Positions 52,103-64,000 of a stretch of 64,000 nucleotides of DNA are shown in pieces. The stretch lies in contig OY979720.1 in NCBI GenBank assembly GCA_963855995.1, positions 16,326,430 to 16,390,429 of the forward strand, written 5' to 3'. Numbering within the stretch: the first letter of the stretch is position 1; every line of letters starts with the position of its first letter. Both the position numbers and the translations under genes were made by a program. A model generated the notes under the pieces. The model saw nothing but the letters and a program-made list of their open reading frames with translations. It had not been told where the DNA came from and did no database searches. This DNA comes from Muricea muricata. Lineage: Eukaryota; Cnidaria; Anthozoa; Malacalcyonacea; Plexauridae.

Positions 52103-55100
52103 CTTAAAACATAATAAACAAACTTACATACATATCTGCCTTAGGTTATACTTGTCAAATCACTATAGCTATGACATCATGACGCTCGTAAGATTAAGAG
52201 ATAAGTTGCAAGAACTACGTAAGGATTTTATCCTTCCTAAATTGAGCAACTAAATAAAGATGAATAACTGCTTTTTTTAAAAGTAATATTGAACCTTAGT
52301 TAGATGACTTCTTGTAACTCTAATCAACTTTTATGATTGCGAAGAATTAGAAAACGATAAAAAGTTACATGACCAAACAAAGGTTGCATGTTTAATACTA
52401 TGAAAACTGTTCTGAAGTATAAGTACTAATCCGGAAAAGTTGGACTTTTTTACGTCAGGACACAACCAAGGAAGGTCAAAAGGTCCCATGTAAGGACAGG
52501 TACTTGGAACAGCAAACAAACTGTTATGCTACATAAACAGGACTTTGGACTAAGTACTTCATTAAATTATTTATATATTTATCAATTTTATCATGTTTGA
52601 AACAGATGTCGTGTTATTATTCATTTTTCGGCTGTATTCATGAACTAGTGCATGCAATCATCCAGTTGATGCTAAATTATAACGGGGATTATAAATGTTT
52701 GAAATAGTTTATGACGTCTGGGTACCTTTCGCAGGCTTGACACTTTTAAAAGCAGATATTGCCGGGTTTCATGCAACCACCTGTAGTTAACATTATTTAT
52801 CTTGAAGTCGTTATCAATTCACGAAGGTTGGACAAGCATGTTAGCTTACTTTTCGCATTAGCTGAGGGCTATCTTGATCTCGAAAATGTTCCAGTTTCCC
52901 CTTAATATATCAAGATATGCCTAAATGTTGTGTGAAGAATAATGGTTCCACTCATGCTTGAAACAACAACGTCCCCTCTGACTGTTGAGTTGGAACATGC
53001 ATCATTTTGAAATTAGCAAGCATTATGTTAATGTTGAACTTAGGCTGTTTCGAATCCAACGAATGTTGTGTGATTTTTTGTAGCATGTAAAAGTTTCTCC
53101 AAATTCTTCACACAGCATTTAGCCAACGACAACCACAGTTCACACTGACAACCAAAGTGCTAGGTTTTGAGATTATTCATTGACAGATTTGCTAGTAACT
53201 TCACTGGTATATCTAGGGGAAACTTTGTTTTTTGTGGTGTTTATATTTTCAGTGGTCGTTGACTGGCCTAAAATTAATCAGACCGTAGAAAGCCTACAAC
53301 GATTTCAAGCCCTTTCATCTTTTTTAAACATGAATTTGTTCAAATATGTTTTACATTTATTAACGTATCGAACTATGAGGATATGCCTGATCTTTGTAAC
53401 ACACTTACAATGAAATACAATTCAAGGACAGCAATCAAGAAAGAAATTCTTGACACTGCAGATCAAAAGCACGAAATTCCATAAAATATTTACGATAGCC
53501 ATGAAAAAGTCTACGTTTACAAAATTCCTGGTCAGAAAAATTCTAACCATCTGTTATAAACTTGATTTCGGAACACATTGATTTGAAACTAGTTTATGAA
53601 TTAGAAAGCTTTTTCGACAAGTGCCGATTATCACATTTGTGTACATTTGTCAGCAACGTATTATATTGCGCACATCTGTGTAGACCATAGTCACGCATTA
53701 AAATTGATAATACCTGCTTGGAATGTGAGTGGGATGAGGGGTATAAAGTGGTTTAATAAACTGAAAAAAAATGTTTAGGATTATCTTATTTTTTAGATGT
53801 TACAAGCTGAATTATAGGTTAAATATCGTTAATCTAAAGGTCTTAGGTTCGATTCCCACCGTTGTAAGGACATTGTTCAGAGTGAACATAGACTAAAATC
53901 AACACTTTGTCCTTAGTTTCAATGCTCAAAGATTTTGCCAGTCTTTTCATGTTGTTATATCCAATTGCTGTTCACACGGTTTAGTGCTACGCCCATAATA
54001 GTACATAAAAAGAACCCGACGCAATCGTAAGATAATTCACATTGTTGTTACCATAATATATACGATTGCGCCCTTTATTCATTTCTCGTCGATAATGATC
54101 ATCGTGTCCGTGTCCGCATTTTTTACATAATTTACGCCGTACCATGAAAGGTTTTATCCAATTAAAGACAGCGAAGCGATTAAAGTATTAAATGTTCAAA
54201 TGTTGCTCCTCTGTGGCAGTGCGAGATAAAAATAGTATGGATTAGCAACGAAAATAACAATATGCATTAGATGTGTGAGACTACTCTGTGCGTAGCAATT
54301 TATCTTTGTGTAACGCAATACTGCGTTAAAACTGCCAATCAAGTAATGGTGATGATTTGAAATAACCACAAACCAAATTGCTGCAAATATAAACAAATAT
54401 GTGCGCATATTGAATACCATATTTAAGGAATTTGCTTCCTACATTTATAAGCAAGAGCGCACGTATTGTTATACTAATTACGGAATACGGGTAATCTTAT
54501 GATCTTTTTTAAAGACAGGTTAAATTTCTGTAATTAATTCTCATGAGAATCGGTAAACAAGCGAAATACGTCGACCTGTCATCTGCCTCCTAAAATTCAA
54601 TGCTGCGAAATATATTATACTGAATTATCTGAATTATAGTATAAATTTGATCAACGCCGACGGGTTTTTCTTTTAAATTGTTAACATACTTTCCCTATAG
54701 TACACTGAATTCAGCACTTATACATGTACGACAATACGCCAGGTAATGTACCTCACATTCTACTGAATTCAGTTTGGACTAGTTGTTTTCTTAAGTAGGA
54801 TATTGCTGCTTAATCTGCAAAGCTATGTTTTCGTATTTACCAACTGAAAATGGGATAATCCAATGTACTCTACGCACCAAACCTTAAAAAATCAATTTGC
54901 GAAGCATACTTTCACTATTGAACTGGTTGAATAAAGTATCACATAACCTGAATCTGCACCTAAATCGTACCATACAAAAGCTTCATCGTATAGCATCACG
55001 TAGTAACATCACGCAAGTGAAATCGTTATTTTTATTATTATAATATCGTGCGCAAACTAGTTTATCACATGAACTTTCACATGAAATTGTACAATACAAA

Positions 55101-56427
55101 AGAAAAGCGTGAAATTCTCACCTCTATACCCGAATATGATGTTTGCGATTTCCTTGATTCCACAATCTGATTACGAAAGGAAATCGCAATTTGAAACACA
55201 CTGCAAGATAAGGGCAATAATCATTGCTGATAAATACCTTTAGTATTCAATAATATTCGCCTGATCGCAGCACCGATACGGTTGGACAATTTCAATTTAT
55301 GACGAACGAACCCGAAAAGGTTCACAGGCCTTTCACTTACCGTTACGCTTGACCTCTGCAAAATAGTGACAGCTGTCCGTTGGTTCGATACTGTGGCAAG
55401 TGTGAAAGAGCGAGAGTATGATATAACAGCCTTTATAGCTTTACTAAAGATGCTTGTCGCGAGTACTAACCGTCAACACTACGGGTTGGTACCACTGTAG
55501 TGGATCCTTCTCAGTAAGATGATATGGTGCTTGACAAGACGGAAAGTAATTAGCTGAATAATTTATGGTATGCTCCTGTTTTGCGGTACAGGCAAGCATT
55601 CGATCAGGGCGACATGACATGCTGACAGGTTGTAGGAGATAAACTAATCCTTTTAATAGGGTTGGGCCTTTATTTTAGAGAGCTTGAAAAAAAAAACAAC
55701 CGGCTGTAAACTTTAACTTGATTATGTACGCAGTCCTGAGCCGTGTATAAAAAATACGCTTCTTCCCTGTCTATGGAACTTTAACGTTATGTGTATCGTT
55801 TCCGAGCGTTCTTACTTTCAATATATTTCAAAAATTATTAAAAAAGCTCCCCCAACTTCTTATCATGTTTCAACGAGCATAAACTTCGTATCTACAAGAT
55901 AATATCTTCTCATGCGATGCTATTTTGCATAGTTGATATGGTTTTCATCTTGGTTGTTGTAAAAACAATCACTGTGCTTACATCAATGGTTGAAGCATGA
56001 CTTCATGGTACTAGTTTGTTATGCCCCAATGTTACATGTGATTTCCAATTGGAAATACAGTAATTATAAACCCATCATTTCTGTACTACATGCAATAGTG
56101 GTTTGGCTAATGTGACAACAACAATACAATGAACTGTCAATCCATGGATGATATCACTTTCCATTGAGTAATCATCATTGAAATGGCCCACGGCGGGAGC
56201 TAATTAACATAAATCACAGAAAACGGAAACCTTCTCCATAACGCAACATGCGGTTCCATTCATGTCAGATGTTTCAGAAAATTTGATCTCGATTAGCTGT
56301 CTTCAAAAAATTTATATATCAATACTCTAGATTATAAGTACTATAGATTACAATATGTCTCACAGGAGAGAAAATTCTGCCATGTGTTGGTCTCGATTCG
56401 GCATAATTATGGGACCAGTGTGTAAAC
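52103..56427. other. Gene-poor region
   Basis: No coding exon is supported. On the minus strand, possible untranslated leader exons of the TMEM272-like gene lie near 55340 (TTTTGCAG acceptor, AACG|GTAAGTG donor) and 55120-55165 (AATCAG acceptor, ATAGAG|GTGAG donor). A tRNA-like B box (GGTTCGATTCCCACC) lies at about 53848-53862 and is treated as a SINE remnant. Confidence 0.45.
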
Positions 56428-56662
56428 CATAGAAATAAAAGATATAGAATGCGCGCTCCTATCTATTTTCAGGTAAACAAATGACGCCACATTAAAATTC
56501 AAAATGGCCGATTTATAAGGGCAAATTAAACTCGCCCCACTGTAATTCGCATAGACCGCTCCTCGGACAAATCCAACATGGCGGATTTACAAGGGCAATT
56601 ATTTTTCAATTTGGGTACCGGCTAGGTTACCAAGCACGCATTCTATATCTATTATTTCTATG
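56428..56662. mobile_element. MITE with 8-bp target duplication (235 bp)
   Basis: Ends CATAGAAATA and TATTTCTATG are inverted copies, continuing into GATATAGAATGCG. It is flanked by a perfect GTGTAAAC duplication (56420-56427 and 56663-56670), suggesting a hAT-type transposase. Confidence 0.85.
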
Positions 56663-56938
56663 GTGTAAACTCAATCAGGGCGGCGTTGCGGGCTAAAACA
56701 CCGGTAGATTTCTTGGCAAGTCCCTTGGTGTTTGTGACGAAGAAATAGACCCTCGCTAGATGACATTAAGTACCAATTTTCGGCTCTCGCAATAGCTAAA
56801 TACAAATAGAAAATCATTTTTGAGATTCAGTTTTCCCACGGGCCTTCTTTTCATGTGATTTCTTTTCATGGACTTTCATTCACTTCCAACCTCATGTACC
56901 TCCATTAGTGCGTGTTGCGCACGCATGTGCCACAGGAA

Positions 56939-59900
56939 TCAGCTTGGCTCCTCGATTATATGTATATTAAATTTATCATTTAGATAGTCTAGATCTCTGT
57001 TATCCACGGCCTCGTGAAATTCAGGTTTGCCCATGAGAGATAGAGACATTCGTAAAGTGGTCCAAATACTTTCAGACATTGTTGAGGTGCTGCTTTGACC
57101 ATCACGAACGCCCTACAAAAATGCAACAAATATACAGCCACAAACAATGAGAAAATAATCTAGTATTCATTGTTTAGAATCTGATAAGATGAATTGTTGC
57201 CTGTGTTTGCATTGGGTTGTTGCAGAGGGATCAAGTCTTAATATTGCCATGTTTTCGCCCTTGGCTCACCTTTCTTTGAATATTCAAGGATGTAAGAAAA
57301 TGCTCCACAGCTTCGCGGAAAACCTTCAAGTTGACACAGCTAATTCCCAGGTTGTATCTTGCACGGACATAACCCGGACTTAACTCCAAAGCATGACGGT
57401 ATGCATCTACGGCTTCTTCGCTCCGTCCACCGTTGGCTAACGTCGCTCCCAGCTTATTCCAAACAAGGGCATCTTGGGGGTTAGTGTGCAAGGCTGCGTA
57501 AAAACAATCAACAGCTTTGTCGTATTCTCCGGAAAGGTTGAAGAGGACACCAAGACCAATCTATGAAAAATATTGAGAAATGCATATTATTGAGTTTACT
57601 CATAGACATACTCTTGGATTGTCTATGGTTTACTGCAATTTCGATGATAAAATGACAAGCGAGAATGACATGGTTTGAGTTTGTTATAATAGAAAACTAA
57701 GAAGACAAGAGAGTTGGTAATAGATGAAGTCGAGTAAAATGATAACAAGATACATGGCCAAATTCCTGAAGAGATGTTTAAAAGACTTCCAAGTTAGCAA
57801 AAACTTACAAAATTCGTTGCATCTTTGAACGAATGAAGAGAATTGAAATTTTGAAATGGTGTTTAATAGAAACTGAAGTATTTAAACCAGGAAACATAAC
57901 TGTAACTTCGAATTTGAATATATTGTTGAAGGTGGCTTTTGTTTCGCTGTTGAGTATCTTGATCTCAGAGCAGAAAACTATTCGGTAATATTTCAAGGGG
58001 AAGAATTATTAAAAAGAAGACTTACTTGAACTTCAGCATCAATGTTATCATGTGGTGCAAGTTGTGCTGCCTTAATATACAATTCTCGTACTTCATTGTA
58101 CATCGAGTTTGACATCATTGAACTCTTTAGCGTAGGACTACGAGCTGACAAATCTTCTGCGAAGGATGCGTTATCCAGTAAACCACTGTACCTACAGAGT
58201 ATTAAAGCATAGAATACAGACCATGAATTTGTCATAATACCGTTACAAATATGTTCCCGAAGATACCTTGGGTTTCTATTGAGCCAAAGTTTCAGTGCAT
58301 CACATGCCTAAAATCATCAAACACAGATAATCAGACGGCTTCTAAGTCACAAAAGCCTGTATGAATTAGGTGTTTTCACCAAGAGAAGAAATTCCAAAGT
58401 TTTCACACAGAATGATAATCCAATCGACCGCAAAAGAATTATATTAAATTCTGGTAAAATATAAACATTGATGTTCACCTGTGATTGGAGAGATTCGTTG
58501 GTATAACATACAGCCAACGTCATGAGGGCTGTTAGGTTATCTGGTTGAAGACTTAGGCATCTGCAAAAAATGTTCATTCATCACGTTGTACATTAAGCAT
58601 AAGAGATTTTCAAAAAATACCAGGATGGGAAGTGTCATACCTATTCAAAGCTGGAATTGCTAGGTTGTCTTGTTCATTTTCAGATTGACTGGTTCCTAAG
58701 TATTGCCAAGCCTACAGAAATTAGAGAACGATGTTGATGGAATATTTCATAATCATGTCCTTTTTCTGGTTGTTTCTTCTTCGTTGTGTAAATAACACAT
58801 CTAAATAATGAACAATACACCATAATATAGCGCTTACCTCGGCATGTTCGGGACGTTGCTGAGCCTATAACGAAAAAGAAAATCCAGTAAAACCTATCAC
58901 CTTGACACCTTCCAGCTCCGATTCAACATTACTGCAATGTCTTTCTCTAATTATATGGAAATCTAATGTTTTAGTGGTCCCTCAACTTTTCCTAAAGTAT
59001 TTAGCGACAACTCAGATTGTTCGTCATATGAAATATACTATGACGTACCTCAGCTTCAAACAAAAGTATGGCACTGATGATATCTCCTTCTTTTAGTTTC
59101 TTCAGTCCTTCTTCAAAAGGGTTAGGTATTTCCATCATTGGATTGTTTTCCTCAAACGCGTACTCCTGCAATGAGAAGTTCAATCTTCAGCCAATGAAAG
59201 ATACTGGACATACAGCACATCAAGTGTTTAATTAATGGTGGAGGATATTGATTATGAAAGAATAATGCTACCATTAACATACAGTCTGAAATGCGCGAAC
59301 TTCAGGGGTTGTATTATATAGCTACTTTGCCTGTTGAATAAATTCAATTGTATGTCATTGTGAAAATATATTGAAACATGAGTGTTACATTAAGAATCAC
59401 AACATTTACTGGTCTAATAGTTACGTAATTGCAATTACAAATTACCGTAATATGGCTTTCAAACGTTGTGGTGCCCTGCATGTGCTATGATTTACAATGG
59501 CGACGGTTAAACGTTGAGAAAATAAAAATTCGGACACCCAAGTTACAGGTCAAGACCTCAAGGGTTTGCACCGTAGTCCGTACTATTCTTCATGCACTTT
59601 TGATCATTATATGTAAAAAGCGCAGTACAAATTAATAAATTATTATCAAATTATTATATAATGACAAACCTTTTCAGCAGTATATTCAGTCAACCAAGGG
59701 TGGTCATCGATATTTTCTCTGGAAAAGATGGCAGTATGTAACGACATTTACTGTGCAAAAGCCAACTTGGGAAATAAAAGTTGACGAGAAATGTGGCAGA
59801 AATGAAGGTAGTATAGAGATTAACTGCATACCTGGCAAGGTTGTACCATTCTTCCTCCAGCTTACCCCAAAAATCGCCATCAGCCTGTGCGTCAAAAAGA

Positions 59901-62900
59901 TGTTGGTTAACTAGGAATGGTGAATACAGTAACAAAGCAAAATGTTTGAGAAAGTTTCTCGTTTACCTTCACTGTCTGATCTGCTGCAGTTTGGCCATGA
60001 TCATCGTGGACCTAAATATAATGAACACAATGTTTGTAGAAAAAAGAGAGAAAAAAATGTTTAAACTTTCTGACAGTTGCCGCGACAAATGTTCTGACAG
60101 TTGTGGCAAAATGCTATTTGCTACAGCAAAAAACACCACAGACGTCTTGCAAGTTGTAAATTCTACCAGCTTGTTGCAGCTTGTTGAAATGAAATTGTTA
60201 ATTTCGTTAAGTTGCAACAATTAAGTATGCTAAAACCATTTGCAGATTTGTAAAAGCTTGTCGAGATAATCTGCAGCAAGCTTACAACACGTTTTGACAA
60301 TCAACCTGCAACAAAAGTATCGTCAAGAAGCTGTCGCAAGATATGAGTACGTCTTGAAATCGGCTTGTTAATTAACAGCAAGTCTCTTGCCAAGATATCA
60401 ACAGACGTGTCGCAACTTAGGTGATTTTGGCTGTGCAATGAAGGAGTTCTGGTTTATCTCCAAAAACGACGGTACATATTTGTAGTTACTAACATATCTT
60501 CCTCGAGTGGCGGATAAATGTATGACCTTCGAAGAAAAACGATAAAACGTATACGTGTTGATGTTTGTGGTGTTACTCTGAGTTTATATCCACACCGGGC
60601 AAGCCGAAAAATATGCCTGACCATGGGAATCGAACCTACGACCTTTGGAATGCTAGCATTCATTCTGAGTACATAATACCAAGATACATATAATCGTGAC
60701 GCGTACGTATCTTTCTGTACATCAACAGTGGAGATAAAATCTACCATCAAAGCGTCTGATAGGACGTATTTCGCAGAAAACGACAATAACTGTGTTTTAC
60801 ATCAACACTTGAGCATCCGGTAGTGCATGAGGTATGTTGTTTTTGTCTAAATACAGGGTTGACCGATCCACGCTCGAGAGGCTTTCATGCACTTATTCTT
60901 CTTTTGGAAATGGTTACATCATCTGCATAAACGAGATGGTTCGTTGATAAGATAAGAAATTTTGATTGATCTGAAGTGCAGTGATAGTATGTATCTCTTC
61001 TAAAACGATTACAAGAATTTCCCCTTGAATGGCAATTACACTGTTTTCTAAGAGGAAATTGTGATGTTGGGCATCTGATAAAAATGTAATTTTTTAATGG
61101 TTACACTCAACTACTTGATAACAATGAATTTTTTGTTAAGAATCTACAAGAGTACTCTTTTATTGTATTTTTTTCTCTTCAGTTAGAGTGCATATCTGAT
61201 ATTGTGGTGATATCGTGTTCTTCTCGAACAAAAAACACCCACATTTCCATCAAGGGAAAAGGTCCAATTTTAAGTATACCTCTCCTGTAGTATATTCGTC
61301 CAACCATCGATATTCGTCACTCGAAATTGTTGCTTCGTATTCGTCCACCCACCGATCTGCATCATCACCTCCAGACTTAACCTCGCAACCACTTTGAACA
61401 TCGATAACCTACAAGGTTTCTTAACATTACAAAGAAACACTTCTCCCCATAGTTAGACAGGCAATATATGTATACACTTAAAGAGCAAAATTATGCCATT
61501 TGTTGTGTATGTGTGTGTAGTAGTTTTACTCAGTCGTGATCAGATTATGCTTTACTTATCGTACAACGTATATAGTGGGCGGATGCAATGACGATAAGCG
61601 TTAACGTGGTTTCAATCAAATAATTCAAAAACATGCCTTGTTATCTTCAATTATATACTCCCCACTGCTCAATTTCTTTATAAATTTAAAGAACTAAAAG
61701 AAAGATGTGGGAGACCTTACTTAATTTGAAGGTTTCAGTCAGTCCGAAATTTGCATAATGGCTGGGTGGCCTGAGTCTCCACCTAAACAATTGCTTGACC
61801 GGTATGGGAATCAAACCCGAAGCTCTTGTGCTCGGTGCTCGATCAACGTACCGAGCTACGAGACCAAGTCTGTTCTACTGTTTACTGGTATGTTTCAAAG
61901 CAACTTCTGCTCTACTCTAGTCCCTTCAACATCTATCTTTAAGTCTTCTTCTGGTCTATGTCTTGCTTTGTACTGATGTTAATCTGAGAATTCGACTGAA
62001 GGTCTCCACAAGCTCTTAAGAAAAGCGGGTTGAGTCAAAAAGATAACCCTTGATCTTAACGCCCACCAAGGAGCGTAGGAAGAAAATACCATTCCCACAA
62101 TTCACGAGCAGATCCAGTAAGCTTACGTAAAAAAGCAACCCTTTTATCAATGTAAACTTTACCCTACCTTCGAGTTTGCAAATCTTGGATCATCAGCACA
62201 ATCTAAAAGCGAACTGCTTGCATCTTTTACTTCTTTGCTGCTTGATCCTTCACTGTTGAAAAATGAAATGCACATTTTTGCTTTCTTAAAATGTATACCG
62301 GTATCAATGTGTGAACAGACTACTGGTTAAATTTGGTTGGATACAGCAAGATGGTAGTAAAAATGGTATGCGGAAGTACACGTACTCCACCATATCCCGT
62401 TGTAATGGGATTTTATTAAAAACTTGCCTTAACACTTGGTCTTTTTCCACTCCAGCTGGTCTGAGAGACAAAAATGCCGTATATAGTGAGCAAAAATGCA
62501 TACTAAATTTAAGTTTAAAGTCAGCAAATCGTACACGTCAACTCACTATAATTATATTACCTCAAATTTTCAAGGTATTCTGACGCCCATTTTGTTGGGA
62601 CGGCTGCATGTGCTGTTGAAGAGTGAAAAAATGAAAGGTCTTTCAAGTCTCGTTTGTAAACAAGAGTTTTCAATAAAACTAATGGCAATATTTTACCAGC
62701 ATATTGACCAGGATGTGCACAAGATTCATCTGCTTTGTACTCTTCAATCCAGGCTAAAATATATAAATGTGGTACTCAAGGTAAACACTGGAATACAAAT
62801 GTTCAAATCAGCTGACTGTCTCACATTTCTGTTATATTAAGAAGGTTGTACCTTCCGCACCATGAGGTGTAGCTAGGTATTCTTCACTCCAGGTATCCGT

Positions 62901-63967
62901 ATCTATGCCAAAACAAACATTCTTTGAAGTACATGTTGTAGTTACACTTGAGAAGGACACAAAATTCATTGATTTCGGTGTCAATACTAACAATTGAATA
63001 CTAAATAAATACATTGTCTGATGTAATGCAAAGTAGATGTGTATATATAGGGGGTTAGCATAGATGTCTTGCTGTCTAAAAGGTCATGAAAAAAGACAGC
63101 AATAAATAATCAGCAATATTATCATTATGGCAGCTAGTTCCTTTAGGCCTGTTCTTGTCCTCAATACAAGTCTGCAAAACATTCCTATGCCAGGGGGCAT
63201 CATGTTCTTCTCATTGCTCAAAATATTTACCAAGTGCACAGACTGTACCAGACATGTGAAGTGCTCACTAAATACCTGGAACTCCTGGACCATGCAGCAA
63301 CCCAGGTGTTTCAACTTGATTGATTTCATGCAACAAGCTGTCCATACGGAATGTTTGTGGAGCACCATAATGTTGTTGTAGATCATTGAAATATTCACCA
63401 ACAAGCTAATTAAAGTAGATCAAGTTGATTTTCAAATACTGTTACTAAGTGATAAGCTGAATAATACAATAAGTTCGGTTCCTTGTATGTTTGATTGGTG
63501 AATAACAAATTAAAATATAATTTTGAGGACAATAATGCATCACAAAAGCTTTGTGGTGATAGTAAACTTACGTGGTGTAACTCCACAAAATTACATTTTA
63601 ATTTGAACAATATGGTTGTTGTGTAGCAAATCAACAGTTATTCTTACTCAGATTATTATAAGAGAGTGGAAAAAATAGACCACAGGTTAGCAAATTCTTT
63701 AATTAAACAGTATGTTCACTGGCCTAAACTTTATTCCATCAAGGAGAATTCATTTGGGGATGTGTGCAAAGTGTTCACTCTAGCAAACTCTTATTAAATT
63801 TTACCTGTTGCTCTGTGAATTCATGAAAGGTTTTGGCATCCTTGAATGTAGAAAAAGCAAAATCTAAGTTCAATACCTAGTTGCTTGGTAGTGTTTAATA
63901 CATTTACAAGCTGTTTACTCACCTGAGGATGACTGCTGCTTGGTGGCACATGGTTACGAAGGCCTGT
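56939..63967 (-). CDS. PEX5: PEX5, peroxisomal PTS1 import receptor (N-terminal exon outside window)
   Basis: Cytosolic shuttle receptor that binds C-terminal PTS1 signals and carries cargo to the peroxisomal docking complex. Twenty coding exons were placed, all in phase, for 574 residues; the N-terminus with the export cysteine lies beyond 64000. From 5': 63923-63967, 63805-63840, 63276-63405, 62852-62902, 62697-62753, 62561-62603, 62428-62460, 62168-62252, 61280-61408, 59967-60011, 59832-59884, 59670-59718, 59049-59165, 58838-58864, 58641-58711, 58479-58560, 58267-58307, 58026-58191, 57270-57560, 56939-57112. The N-terminal half has [14 protein letters not shown] and repeated W-x-x-E-Y pentapeptides that bind PEX14/PEX13. 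DDPRFANS matches the PEX7-binding segment of the long isoform. The C-terminal half holds the TPRs, with [46 protein letters not shown] and [13 protein letters not shown]. Intron 62427-62253 appears to use a GC donor. Confidence 0.97.
60070..60425. repeat. Cryptic CTTGTTGCA-type repeat in PEX5 intron
   Basis: Many scattered direct and inverted copies of short words such as AGCTTGTTGCAG, GTTGCAACA and CTTGTCG, without a fixed period. Confidence 0.5.
60560..60690 (-). mobile_element. tRNA-derived SINE-like repeat
   Basis: On the minus strand, a B-box GGTTCGATTCCCATGGTCAG is followed by GCATATTTTTCGGCTTGCCC and GGTGTGGATATAAACTCAG. The same body is seen at 43835-43933, and TATCCACACCGGGCAA recurs near 39040. 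It lies in a PEX5 intron. Confidence 0.6.
61748..61870 (-). mobile_element. tRNA-derived SINE-like repeat, second family
   Basis: On the minus strand, TAGCTCGGTACG resembles an A box and GGTTTGATTCCC a B box at tRNA spacing, followed by GTTTAGGTGGAGACTCAGGC. It is not a functional tRNA because the acceptor stem does not pair. It lies in a PEX5 intron. Confidence 0.6.
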
Positions 63968-64000
63968 CTACAAAGGGAAGATGTTATATGTGAATCTATG

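Noticed and set aside
53180-53413. 77-codon plus-strand hydrophobic frame
   Set aside because: Isolated, without splice context, poly(A) signal or recognisable family; AT-rich DNA readily gives such hydrophobic frames.
61790-61870. tRNA gene
   Set aside because: A and B boxes are present, but the acceptor and anticodon stems do not pair; it is better explained as a SINE head.

Overview
This window is eukaryotic nuclear DNA from an animal, most likely an early-branching metazoan such as a cnidarian (anthozoan). It is AT-rich. Its genes are split into many short exons with clean GT/AG junctions, and the standard stop codons are used. Gene content mixes proteins close to vertebrate ones (PEX5, OTUD3, GABARAP) with somatomedin-B GPCRs, a thrombospondin-rich secreted protein and many small foldback transposons and tRNA-derived SINE-like repeats. 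The species assignment is an inference; no organism-specific marker was seen. All exon models below were built by hand from splice junctions, and each complete model closes in frame.

Layout. 0.2-13.2 kb (+): two tandem copies of a somatomedin-B / Cys-rich / seven-transmembrane receptor of the adhesion/Methuselah-like class; the first lacks its 5' exon at the window edge. 14.3-16.3 kb (-): GABARAP (ATG8 family), in three exons. 17.7-25.4 kb (-): an 11-exon ARM-like/TPR/MYND protein of unknown function, loaded with intronic foldback elements. 25.9-28.1 kb (+): the deubiquitinase OTUD3, head-to-head with the previous gene. 28.3-36.5 kb (-): a secreted CAP protein carrying ADAMTS-type accessory domains, tail-to-tail with OTUD3. 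37.9-42.1 kb (-): a PH-domain protein. 42.5-45.0 kb: a repeat cluster of minisatellites, a Harbinger-like element, an inverted MITE pair and SINEs. 45.5-48.2 kb (-): a SATB/COMPASS-type transcription factor with an atypical homeodomain. 51.2-52.1 kb (-): a four-pass membrane protein resembling TMEM272. 52.1-56.9 kb: gene-poor. 56.9-64 kb (-): PEX5, the peroxisomal import receptor, 20 exons, running off the window end.

How the genes relate. They do not form one pathway. GABARAP (autophagy), OTUD3 (deubiquitination) and PEX5 (peroxisome import) are ordinary housekeeping genes. The most unusual content is the CAP-(TSP1-Cys-rich)x2-spacer protein, in which a CAP domain stands where ADAMTS enzymes have a metalloprotease; the SATB/Dve-like regulator with about a dozen extra residues in its homeodomain; the unassigned ARM/TPR/MYND protein; and the receptor pair, which differ by a coding minisatellite of glycosylation sequons and by unrelated cytoplasmic tails. 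The non-coding DNA records at least six families of non-autonomous DNA transposons, several with intact target-site duplications, including one element nested in another.
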